This document shows, piece by piece, positions 43,253 to 50,978 of a stretch of DNA of 64,000 nucleotides. This DNA comes from Nostoc sp. NMS2 (GTDB taxonomy: Bacteria > Cyanobacteriota > Cyanobacteriia > Cyanobacteriales > Nostocaceae): NCBI RefSeq assembly GCF_017115105.1, contig NZ_JABXKH010000090.1, positions 17,410 through 81,409 of the forward strand, in the 5' to 3' direction. The notes under the pieces are model-generated. The model searched no databases. It was not told the DNA's origin and saw only the letters and a list, made by a program, of their open reading frames with translations. Numbering within the stretch: position 1 is the first letter of the stretch; each line of letters begins with the position of its first letter. A program made the position numbers and the translations under genes.

Positions 43253-43711
43253 ATGCAGAATAACCAATCACACAAGCCGACAATTGACTACTGGCACGTC
43301 TGGACTGACCGCGATGGTATAAGTCACCAGTCCCGTTGCCAAATTCAGGACTTCATTGAGAAAGGTATAGCCCCTGATACCTCACCTCAGTGGCTTTCTA
43401 AATTGAAGCAGTCTGGTGCGACAATTACCTTTACTGTGCTACCGGTGGGATGGGTTGGTAACTGGCATGAGAACCCAAAGCCCCAGTGGATAATCCCTCT
43501 ATCGGGACGCTGGTTTGTAGAGACTATGGATGGACAGCGAGTAGAGATGGGCCCTGGCGAGATTTCATTTGGAGAAGACCAAGGCACGAAAGCGGACGCG
43601 CAAGGTAATAAAGGTCACTTATCTGGAACAGTAGGCGATGCGCCAGCTGTTCTGATAATGGTGCAACTTGAAGAAACTCCGACTTTCGAGCAATCTTGTC
43701 GATTTAGTTAA
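43253..43711 (+). CDS. Cupin-domain protein
   Basis: The 152-residue protein has one cupin fold, residues about 50-140. Metal-binding motif 1 appears as GNWHENPKPQWIIPLSGRW (with His and possibly Glu) and motif 2 as MGPGEISFGEDQGTKADAQG. Later family members have a His in motif 2; here the matching His may be in KGHLSG. It could be a small-molecule dioxygenase, isomerase or binding protein. It lies 53 bp after the glucoamylase gene on the same strand, so co-transcription is possible. The substrate is unknown. Confidence 0.75.
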   Translation: MQNNQSHKPTIDYWHVWTDRDGISHQSRCQIQDFIEKGIAPDTSPQWLSKLKQSGATITFTVLPVGWVGNWHENPKPQWIIPLSGRWFVETMDGQRVEMGPGEISFGEDQGTKADAQGNKGHLSGTVGDAPAVLIMVQLEETPTFEQSCRFS

Positions 43712-44166
43712 CTAGTACAGCACGGCGTAAATAAACCACCCATTCCAAATCAAAGAAACGCTTACGCTGTATTCATTTTTAATTTTTAATTTTTAATTTT
43801 TAATTCCGCCTTGCGGTACTAGTACAGTTCGGCGGAAATAAACAGACCATTTGAAATGTCTAAAACCCTTACGCAACGGTAATTACAAATTACGAATTAC
43901 GAATTACGAATTACGCGAAGCGGTACTATAAGATCCCCGACAACTTTTACGAAGTCGGGGATCTCACCACCCTCATCTATCAGAATTAATGACATGAACC
44001 ACTAACCATCATCTTGTTAAAAAGTTTGTTTGTTTACCTCTGTAGGGAATCATTCGGTGGTTGCTTGGTGCTAAAAATTCTAGAAAATTTTCCTCAACTA
44101 TATCAAATTTTATTATCAGCTAATTTTCTCCTTGCGTAATGAATGTAGTATCTCAACTGGTGTGTA
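43712..44166. repeat. Mosaic of repeats upstream of the hydrolase gene
   Basis: Contents in order: an AGTACAGCACGGCGTAAATA unit (43715) and its relative AGTACAGTTCGGCGGAAATA (43822); TTTTTAA tandem units (43775-43800); inverted AATTCGT heptamers (43886-43915); GATCCCCGAC...GTCGGGGATC hairpin (about 43931-43963); TTAATGACATGAACCACTA (43988-44006). The remaining 160 bp before the gene has no recognised feature. Confidence 0.75.
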
Positions 44167-45801
44167 ATGACTCATCTTATCGGTAAACAAATTGTTTGGC
44201 AGAAATTAGCTTTGAGAATTTTTAGTATGGCATTGCTGCCTACATTAACTGCTTATCCCGCTTTCGGTGCAGAGCGCCTAAAATTTAATTATGGTGTTTT
44301 AGAAAGGTCTATCCCCATTAGTTCGCTCGAAAACTATGCTAAAACAGGCAAAGTAGATGATGATTTAGCTGGATATAGTAAGTATGTAGACAAAAAGCAA
44401 CTAACTCAACTGCGGAAAGTTTTACTAACTCGCATTCCCTTAAATCAAGTAGAAATGTCGCAGTTTCTTTATACACCCATTGGTGAGCGATTATTACAAA
44501 GATTGGGGAAAATTATTCAGACAGAATCTAGATTATCAGGCTTTTATGCAATTCGTTCGGCACTAATTTTATCAGCCGCCGATCAAAAAGATTTTACCCT
44601 CTTAAATATATTACGCAAGTTTCCTGCAAGCTCAATTTCAATTAACTTAAACCAGACTTTAGCAATAGCAGAGACATTACAAGATTTAGTAAATCAAACT
44701 CAAAATGCAGTAGCACTTATTAACGAACAATCTCAACAAAAGGCAACCACTACTTCTAAGCCTAATTCTATTCCATTGATGGACTTAGGAAAAACCGGAA
44801 GTTTTCGTTTCTTAAAGCAAACCATTACCCTTAATGACCTTTCACGTAATAGAAGGTTTTTAGCTGATATTTACCTCCCATCTGCTCAAACTCTTCGGAC
44901 GATAATTGTTATTTCACATGGACTTGGTTCTGACAGAACAAGTTTTGCATATCTAGCCGAACATCTCGCTTCTTATGGTTTTGTGGTTGCTGTCCCAGAA
45001 CATCCTGGTAGTGATTCAAAACAACTACAAGCATTATTAAAAGGTACAACTGATAAAGTTACTAATCCTAGAGAACTTATTGACAGACCTTTAGATATTA
45101 AATATTTACTAGATGAACTCACTAGTTTATCTAAGTCTAATCCAACATTTCAGGGACGTTTAAATTTAGAACAAGTTGGTGTAATCGGGCAATCATTTGG
45201 TGGATATACAGCATTAGCATTAGCCGGTGCAAAGATTAATTTCGAGCAATTGAAAGCCGACTGTCCATTAGAAGATACGTTAAATGTTTCGCTATTACTT
45301 CAATGTTTGGCTGTCAATTTACCAAATTCTCAATACAACTTATCGGATGCAAGAATAAAAGCAGTAATTGCCATTAATCCCGTTGATAGCAGTATTTTTG
45401 GTCAAGCTAGCCTTAGCCAAATCAAAATTCCTGTGATGATTGTATCTGGCAGTTCTGATACTGTTGCTCCGGCTTTACTAGAACAAATTCAGCCTTTTAC
45501 TTGGTTAACAACTTCAAACAAGTATTTAACACTTATCAATGGCGGGACACACTTTTCTACTATTGCTGAATCACCCAATGCAACTATTCCTATTCCTACA
45601 CAAGCAGTCGGTTCAGGTTCAGCCTTGGCACGTCGCTATGTTAAAGCTTTAAGTGTTCCTTTCTTTGAAACGTATATTGCTGAACAGCCAAGTTACCTTC
45701 CATATTTGAGTACAGACTACGTTCATACAATTAGTCAGCAACCACTACCGTTAAGTTTAATTAAATCTCTGACATCTGAAGAATTGAAAAAAGCGTTTTA
45801 A
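44167..45801 (+). CDS. Secreted alpha/beta hydrolase with DUF1400-type N-terminus
   Basis: The 544-residue protein has a signal peptide (about 1-36, ending AYPAFGAE). Residues about 37-140 match the cyanobacterial DUF1400 pattern (ERLKFNYGVLERSIPISSLE; LLTRIPLNQVEMSQFLYTPI). An alpha/beta hydrolase domain spans about 215-520, with oxyanion-turn ISHGLGSDRTSFAYLAEHLA, nucleophile elbow GQSFGGY, acid in SGSSDTVAP and His in NGGTHFSTI. It resembles platelet-activating-factor acetylhydrolase/dienelactone-type hydrolases. It acts in the periplasm or outside; the substrate is unknown. Confidence 0.82.
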   Translation: MTHLIGKQIVWQKLALRIFSMALLPTLTAYPAFGAERLKFNYGVLERSIPISSLENYAKTGKVDDDLAGYSKYVDKKQLTQLRKVLLTRIPLNQVEMSQFLYTPIGERLLQRLGKIIQTESRLSGFYAIRSALILSAADQKDFTLLNILRKFPASSISINLNQTLAIAETLQDLVNQTQNAVALINEQSQQKATTTSKPNSIPLMDLGKTGSFRFLKQTITLNDLSRNRRFLADIYLPSAQTLRTIIVISHGLGSDRTSFAYLAEHLASYGFVVAVPEHPGSDSKQLQALLKGTTDKVTNPRELIDRPLDIKYLLDELTSLSKSNPTFQGRLNLEQVGVIGQSFGGYTALALAGAKINFEQLKADCPLEDTLNVSLLLQCLAVNLPNSQYNLSDARIKAVIAINPVDSSIFGQASLSQIKIPVMIVSGSSDTVAPALLEQIQPFTWLTTSNKYLTLINGGTHFSTIAESPNATIPIPTQAVGSGSALARRYVKALSVPFFETYIAEQPSYLPYLSTDYVHTISQQPLPLSLIKSLTSEELKKAF

Positions 45802-45806
45802 GAGGT

Positions 45807-45970
45807 TATAGCCATTTTCAATCTGGTGAGTTACAGGTATGCAAATAGACCTAACCCCCTGACCCCCAACCCGTTGCGGGAAGGGGGAACAATTCAAAGC
45901 CTCTCTCCTTTTAGAAGAGAGGTTTGGAGAGAGGTCAAAATTGTATTTCACTAGACCGAGAACCGCTATA
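45807..45970. repeat. MITE-like repeat with TATAGC ends
   Basis: The ends are TATAGCCATTTTCAATCTGG and CTAGACCGAGAACCGCTATA, an imperfect inverted repeat of about 22 bp. The inside holds CCCCCAACCCGTTGCGGGAA and a hairpin CCTCTCTCCTTTTAGAAGAG. It starts 5 bp after the hydrolase stop codon. Confidence 0.8.
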
Positions 45971-46054
45971 CTTATAAAGTAAAAATAAAATTTTTGTAGG
46001 ATGTGTTAGGGATATATTTTGATATTTTTGGTTAAAAAAAAGATAATTTAAGCG

Positions 46055-46087
46055 CCTAACGCACGCCACATAACACGGTGCGTTAGG
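46055..46087. terminator. Hairpin between convergent genes
   Basis: CCTAACGCAC (46055-46064) pairs exactly with GTGCGTTAGG (46078-46087), with a 13-nt loop. It sits in a repeat-like block (45996-46112) whose ends GGATGTGTTAGGG and CACACCCTAAC are related in inverse. It lies between convergent genes, so a bidirectional terminator role is plausible, but there is no flanking T tract. Confidence 0.45.
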
Positions 46088-46120
46088 CTAAAGCCATAAC
46101 ACACCCTAACTTTTGATTTA

Positions 46121-49100
46121 CTACGTTTTTGGGTCATTTATTTTTTGGGTAGTTCCTAATGCAATAATTTCTTCAAAGCAGAAGCAGTCTACGAGATTGG
46201 TTAGTGCCTTGATGAGATGATCGTGCTGTTCAGGAATTTGCTTAATCAGCATCAGAACTTCTTTAGCATTTATTCGGAGCGCTGCATGATGCAGTTGCTC
46301 AACCCAGTCGCTGGGCATTACGCTTAAATCTGCAACCGTTAATAAATCGGGTGTGAAGGATGAAGCGTTAGAAGACCAAGATGCTTTTTCCTGATTTTCC
46401 AGTTCATCAGCATAAACATAACGAATACCCAAATATTCAGCCATCTTTTCAAAAATTACGGTCGTCCGAAATGGCTTACGCACAAAGTCATCAAAACCTA
46501 CAGACATTGCTGTTAAGCGGTCTTCTTCAAATGCGCTTCCGGTCAACGCAATAATAACTGGGGCTTGAGCGCCTGCTGCTTTAATATGTTTGGTTGCCTC
46601 AAATCCGTTCATGATTGGCATCCGTAGATCCATCCAGATGAGGTTAGGCGACCAATTTTGCCAAAGTTCGATCGCATCTTGACCATTTACTGCTTCCCGC
46701 ACCTCAAAGCCAACGGGTTTCAATAACTCAACTAGAAGCCGCCGATTTTCTAGTTTATCCTCGACAATCAGAATGCGATAGCTGGGTTGTCCCTTTTCTA
46801 AACCGATAACTTGCCGACTCTGTGCAGGCGTTGGCAAGGTATCCATAATTACTGCACGAGTTCGGATATCAAAGGTAAAATTTGAGCCTTTTCCTAGCGT
46901 GCTATTCACCCTTATATCTCCGCCCATGAGCCGCACAAATCGCTGACTGATGGGTAATCCAAGTCCAGTCCCTTCCTGAGCTTTTTGTCCCGCTTCTGTT
47001 TGGACAAATGGTTCAAATAGGCGATTAAAGTCAGAATCAGCAATGCCGCAACCCGTATCTTCGACGCTGAAGTTCAGGGTAATGGGTTCATCTGGTGTGA
47101 TGTTTTGGTTAGGAGTTTCTACCCGCAAGGTTACTTGACCGATCTGGGTAAACTTAATTGCGTTTCCTAATAGATTAACCAGAACTTGGCGTAATTTACT
47201 CTCATCGGCACAGATGTATTGGGGAATGGTTGGCGATCGCTCTAGAATGAGTTGTAATCCTCTCGATTGGGCTTTCAATGCAAACATCTGTTGGAGTCGA
47301 TCCAAAAGCGCGTAGAGGTCAAAGTTTGTTTCGCTGAGGATAACTCGACCTGCTTCAATTTTGGACATTTCCAACACATCATTGATTAAGGTCAGTAAGT
47401 CTTCACCACTGCGGTTGATGGTGTCAAGATATTCTTGTTGCTGTGAGTTGAGCGATCGATTTCGCAGCAGCAGTTGGGTAAAGCCAAGGATGATGTTAAG
47501 AGGAGTCCGTAGTTCATGGCTCATGTTAGAGAGAAACTGGCTTTTGGCGAGGTTGGCAGCATCTGCGGTTTCTTTGGCTTGCTTGAGCGCGGCTTCGGTT
47601 TTTTTCAGCTTGGTGATATCACGAGCAACCCAAAGTACTGTATTATCAGATAATGGCGAAACACTAGCTAAAAACCAAGTTTCTCGATTCTTGTTCGCTA
47701 AGTGGTATTCAACAAAAACATTTTTGCGACTTCCATCAGGGTTTCTGGGTTCTTCTTTCAGATGCAACGCTTGCTGAATGGCATCGACTATTAAATTGGC
47801 GATTTCTTTTGGTAAAACTTCATCAACTTTTTTGCCAATGCGCTCCATATCAGGTTTATAAGCGAAGGATTGTGTTAGCACATACTTCGTTTGCACATAC
47901 TTTTGGTAACGACCCTCTGCATCAAAAACCACTACCATATCAGTCATGGCAGCGAACATTAACCGGAGTTCTGCTTCAGATGTTTTTAGTGCTGCTTCTA
48001 CTTTTCGGCGATCGCTAATTTCCCGTTGAAGTTGGGCATTTTTCTCTCCAAGTTCCCTGGTGCGTTGCGTGACTCGGCTTTCTAATTCTTCGTTGGTTCC
48101 TGCTAGAGCTAAAAAGGATTCACGCAACTGATGGGCCATAAGGTTAAAAGACTCCGCCAAAGAGTTTAGCTCGGTTGTACTGTTCACAGAAACCTTCTGG
48201 TCTAAGTTTCCGGCTGCGATCGCTTTTGCTGTACTCCCCAGTCGGAGAATTGGCTGTGTAATCCAGTGAGCGGTAAGAATGCCCCATCCGGTTGCGAGTG
48301 CAAAAGCACATAGACAAAGCACAATTGTGGAGCGAGTATTTGCATTGATTTGATCCATGAAATCCCGTTCTGGAACAACCACGATGATTAGCCAGTCCAA
48401 CCCCTGCGGATTCTTCATTGGCACAATCTGTAAAAATTGCCGTTGACCCCCAATGTCAAAATCTAGTTGTTGTTTTTCGGTAATCTGGGTTAAGTCTCCA
48501 AAGTGTTGCTGCAAATATTCAGCAGTGCGTCGCGTCAAAATATCATTACTTGCGATCGCCTGAACTCGAACCGGATTCTGATCTGCAATTGGGACTGTCG
48601 GATTTTCAATTACGTAGGGTTGTTGAGTGGCAGAACTACCAACCAGCAATCCTGTTTGGCGTTCTAAGATGAAAGTTTCGCCCGTTCGCCCGATTTTTAG
48701 ACTCCGCAGATATTGACTGATCCCAGTCAGTGAAAAATCGACAGCAGCAACGCCTAGCAGATTGTCGCCATTATCATAGATCGGCAAGCTAGCATTTAGC
48801 ACATATTTGGGTGTGGCAAACAGTCTATAAATTCCACCCCAGTTGGCTGTCTTAGACTTAACTGCCGATTGATACCACGGACGAGTCCGCGGATCGTAAT
48901 TAGGCTTGGATCTTAAAAGTTTAGTGTAATGTCCCGGTTGATCTGCGGCATAAATCCGAATTTCGTTCCCAGTGGACTTGCCTGAAAGTTTCACCTGAAA
49001 CTGACCATTATCCGCCCTTTGAACCGCAACATGTTCACCATATTCTGACCCAACGTAAACTGCTGTCACTGTGTCAAACGTCTTCAGCTGATACCAAAGG

Positions 49101-49402
49101 TGTTGTTCTAATACTGGTAAATTTTGGATATTAACTTCACCTAGTTGAATAGCATTAGCATTTAGTTGATTGATTTTATGAGGCGTTTCAACATATATTT
49201 TTAGGTACTGCTGGATTCGAGCCGTGATTTCATTTCGGAGTTGGATTGCAACTTCATTGACTGCCCGTTGCCCATTGTGTATTGATAGCCACCCGGTTAG
49301 CCCTACAGCTAGAGAAATTTGCAGTACAAACGGCACTACAAGAATGTGGCGCAACTGCACATTTTTAGTCAGTTTTGAAAGTTTAAGGGTGAAAGAAGGC
49401 AT
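46121..49402 (-). CDS. Hybrid sensor histidine kinase (Cache-HAMP-PAS-HK-REC)
   Basis: The start at 49402 (MPSFTLKLSKLTKN) has AGGA about 9 bp upstream; a longer frame would begin with TTG. The 1093-residue protein has a transmembrane helix at about 20-42, a double Cache-type periplasmic sensor (about 60-330; TRPWYQSAVKSKTANWGGIY is typical), a second helix (about 345-372), HAMP (about 375-430), PAS (about 490-595), HisKA with His629 in SHELRTPLN, HATPase (N box LVNLLGNAIKFTQ, G boxes DTGCGI and GTGLGLPI) and a receiver with Asp925 in WMDLRMPIMNG. An Hpt-like tail may follow (LHHAALRINAKEVL). Its ligand is unknown. Confidence 0.92.
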   Translation of the reverse strand: MPSFTLKLSKLTKNVQLRHILVVPFVLQISLAVGLTGWLSIHNGQRAVNEVAIQLRNEITARIQQYLKIYVETPHKINQLNANAIQLGEVNIQNLPVLEQHLWYQLKTFDTVTAVYVGSEYGEHVAVQRADNGQFQVKLSGKSTGNEIRIYAADQPGHYTKLLRSKPNYDPRTRPWYQSAVKSKTANWGGIYRLFATPKYVLNASLPIYDNGDNLLGVAAVDFSLTGISQYLRSLKIGRTGETFILERQTGLLVGSSATQQPYVIENPTVPIADQNPVRVQAIASNDILTRRTAEYLQQHFGDLTQITEKQQLDFDIGGQRQFLQIVPMKNPQGLDWLIIVVVPERDFMDQINANTRSTIVLCLCAFALATGWGILTAHWITQPILRLGSTAKAIAAGNLDQKVSVNSTTELNSLAESFNLMAHQLRESFLALAGTNEELESRVTQRTRELGEKNAQLQREISDRRKVEAALKTSEAELRLMFAAMTDMVVVFDAEGRYQKYVQTKYVLTQSFAYKPDMERIGKKVDEVLPKEIANLIVDAIQQALHLKEEPRNPDGSRKNVFVEYHLANKNRETWFLASVSPLSDNTVLWVARDITKLKKTEAALKQAKETADAANLAKSQFLSNMSHELRTPLNIILGFTQLLLRNRSLNSQQQEYLDTINRSGEDLLTLINDVLEMSKIEAGRVILSETNFDLYALLDRLQQMFALKAQSRGLQLILERSPTIPQYICADESKLRQVLVNLLGNAIKFTQIGQVTLRVETPNQNITPDEPITLNFSVEDTGCGIADSDFNRLFEPFVQTEAGQKAQEGTGLGLPISQRFVRLMGGDIRVNSTLGKGSNFTFDIRTRAVIMDTLPTPAQSRQVIGLEKGQPSYRILIVEDKLENRRLLVELLKPVGFEVREAVNGQDAIELWQNWSPNLIWMDLRMPIMNGFEATKHIKAAGAQAPVIIALTGSAFEEDRLTAMSVGFDDFVRKPFRTTVIFEKMAEYLGIRYVYADELENQEKASWSSNASSFTPDLLTVADLSVMPSDWVEQLHHAALRINAKEVLMLIKQIPEQHDHLIKALTNLVDCFCFEEIIALGTTQKINDPKT

Positions 49403-49649
49403 ATCCGAATTCCTGAAATTAAACAGCAATGTTGGGGTACTAATATTTACACAGAAGCCTCTTAATTTTGATGAATTCTATTTGCATAATTATAGAAGAT
49501 GAACTTTCTCAGATAATATTACCCTCTTGGGTAATATTGAGAAAGGATACATAACCTTATTATGTAAGAGATGTAGGGGCAATTCATGAATTGCCCCTAC
49601 CGACAAATTAGGGTTTCAACTATTATTTGCCTAAGTCCTGTCCTTATTT
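49403..49649. promoter_or_regulatory. Upstream region of the hybrid kinase with hairpin and palindrome
   Basis: AATATTACCC at 49515-49524 pairs exactly with GGGTAATATT at 49529-49538 around a 4-nt loop, about 110 bp upstream of the kinase start. The 22-bp palindrome (49576-49597) follows. The promoter is likely between them and the gene. Confidence 0.45.
49576..49597. repeat. Perfect 22-bp palindrome, copy 3 of 3
   Basis: The same sequence as at 12997-13018 and 29030-29051 (GGGGCAATTCA plus reverse complement), here extended outward by GTA/TAC. Confidence 0.85.
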
Positions 49650-49757
49650 TCACTCTCCCCCATCTGCAAGAGTTTGCCCCGGCTGGATATTAGCACTGCC
49701 GCCAATTGTAGTTAAGGGAACTCCAAAAAATAAATTATCCAATATTCTGTACTTCAC
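49650..49757 (-). CDS. Possible small protein, 35 residues
   Basis: A GTG-started frame reads MKYRILDNLFFGVPL, then TTIGGSANIQPGQTLADGGE and TGA at 49650-49652. GGGGAGG lies about 9 bp upstream of the GTG, which is a good ribosome-binding site. The composition looks coding. I do not recognise the family; it could also be a remnant of a larger gene cut by the MITE-like element at 49786. Confidence 0.3.
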   Translation of the reverse strand: MKYRILDNLFFGVPLTTIGGSANIQPGQTLADGGE

Positions 49758-49785
49758 TACGATTTTCCTCCCCCTGCCCCCTACC

Positions 49786-49939
49786 CAGGGTGGTTTCATA
49801 CGAAGAAAGAAAAATACATAAATCCTGATTTCTCGTTTTGTAGCATGGCTTTTTACCCCTCTCCAAACCTCTCCCGGAAACGGAGAGAGGCTTTGAAACC
49901 CAGTTTTAGTTTTTTCTCTCGTTGTATGAAACCACCCTG
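49786..49939. repeat. MITE-like repeat with perfect 16-bp terminal inverted repeats
   Basis: CAGGGTGGTTTCATAC (49786-49801) and its exact reverse complement (49924-49939) bound the element, with weaker pairing to about 28 bp. The interior includes CCTCTCCCGGAAACGGAGAG, a hairpin. It sits inside a CCCCCTGC tandem-repeat tract. No coding capacity. Confidence 0.85.
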
Positions 49940-50009
49940 CCTGCCCCCTGCCCCCTGCCCCCTGCTCCCTTCCCCCTGCCCCCTACCCTGAAAGCAATGA
50001 GATATTTTT
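49940..50009. repeat. CCCCCTGC tandem repeats
   Basis: C-rich heptamer-like units fill 49940-49990 after the MITE-like element, just downstream of the parB stop. Confidence 0.8.
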
Positions 50010-50978
50010 TCATTTTGTGGAGTCATTTGTCAGCAGTACATCCAATTGAGCCAACAGCTTCTCTAACTTTGCTTTTTTCTTCGGATCATCCCATACCTGA
50101 GACTGCTTAAAGCGGCGGAGTGTGTCATCAACGCGGTCTTTTAAGGATGTTGACTCTGTTTGAGCGCAAGACTCTGATTCTGAGTTCTGCTCAATTTCTG
50201 GAATCTTCCGCTTAATTTCGCTCAAGGAGAGATTGTAGGCGATCGCGTCTTCTAGTAGTTGAATTCTTGAAGACTCATTTTTTACCTTAGCTATTGCCCG
50301 TGCTTTGGTGTACTCAATTTTTCCCGAACGCAATACTAAAACCACATCAAGAGGGAGATTGAGTAAAGGCAAGCGATTGCGAACAAATGAATCCCACTTC
50401 ATGCCTCCTAATGCTGTAAATATTTCCTCAACAAGTAGAGTTTGAGAATTACCCGTAACGTTACGGGTAATTTTTCCTTTAGCTTCGTTCTCCATTTTTT
50501 GCAACAGTTTGACAGTTTCTGATGTGCTGATTGCCAGCCGGAATGCCAAAAGTTCAAGGATACCTTCAGTCTCTTCTAGTGGATTGAGGTCTTCGCGTTG
50601 CAGGTTTTCAACGAGGCGCACTTGGTACGTAGTCGCATCATCCATTATGCGGACTACCACAGGAACTTCAGTTAAAAGAGCCATTAGTGCGGCTTTGTAG
50701 CGTCGTTCCCCGGCTACTAATTCATAATCGCCCTCAGAAAGCGGACGCACTAACAGAGGTTCGAGAATACCCAATTCTTTGATTGAGCGTGATAGTTCTT
50801 CAAGCTTCTGCTCGTCGAAATAGCGCCTTGGCTGTGAGAGAGGTAGCTTGATTTGGGCAACTGCAATTGTGTTAGTAGCGCTGGCTTGATCGTCAGATTG
50901 TGACCTAGTTGCATCGCCAAACAGCAGTTCGACGGGCTTTTTGATTGCAGCGTAAGGTTCGTTACGTTTGCTACTCAC
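50010..50978 (-). CDS. parB: ParB/RepB/Spo0J-family partition-like protein
   Basis: The GTG at 50978 (MSSKRNEPYAAIKKPVELLF) is preferred; the frame is open for 56 more codons upstream, but these look non-coding. The 322-residue protein has the ParB N-terminal CTP-binding/CTPase domain, with QPRRYFDEQKLEELSRSI, LVAGERRYKAAL (the GERRY box) and LVENLQREDLNPLEE, then a KorB-like helix-turn-helix region (about 125-235) and an acidic/basic C-terminus. ParB binds parS-like sites and normally works with a ParA ATPase, which is absent here. It may be a nucleoid-occlusion-like or plasmid-derived regulator. A 26-bp perfect palindrome lies inside its coding region. Confidence 0.85.
   Translation of the reverse strand: MSSKRNEPYAAIKKPVELLFGDATRSQSDDQASATNTIAVAQIKLPLSQPRRYFDEQKLEELSRSIKELGILEPLLVRPLSEGDYELVAGERRYKAALMALLTEVPVVVRIMDDATTYQVRLVENLQREDLNPLEETEGILELLAFRLAISTSETVKLLQKMENEAKGKITRNVTGNSQTLLVEEIFTALGGMKWDSFVRNRLPLLNLPLDVVLVLRSGKIEYTKARAIAKVKNESSRIQLLEDAIAYNLSLSEIKRKIPEIEQNSESESCAQTESTSLKDRVDDTLRRFKQSQVWDDPKKKAKLEKLLAQLDVLLTNDSTK
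50447..50472. promoter_or_regulatory. Perfect 26-bp palindrome within parB (possible ParB-like site)
   Basis: AATTACCCGTAAC (50447-50459) is followed by its exact reverse complement (50460-50472). It encodes KITRNVTGNS in ParB. parS sites of several ParB families are palindromes, so autorecognition is possible, but this one does not match the common TGTTTCACGTGAAACA consensus. Confidence 0.4.

Noticed and set aside
47361..47777. 138-codon plus-strand frame opposite the hybrid kinase
   Set aside because: It is antisense to the conserved PAS-HisKA region of the kinase; no independent evidence.
50447..50472. Reading the parB palindrome as a classical parS site
   Set aside because: The sequence does not match the common parS consensus; it is kept only as a possible site.
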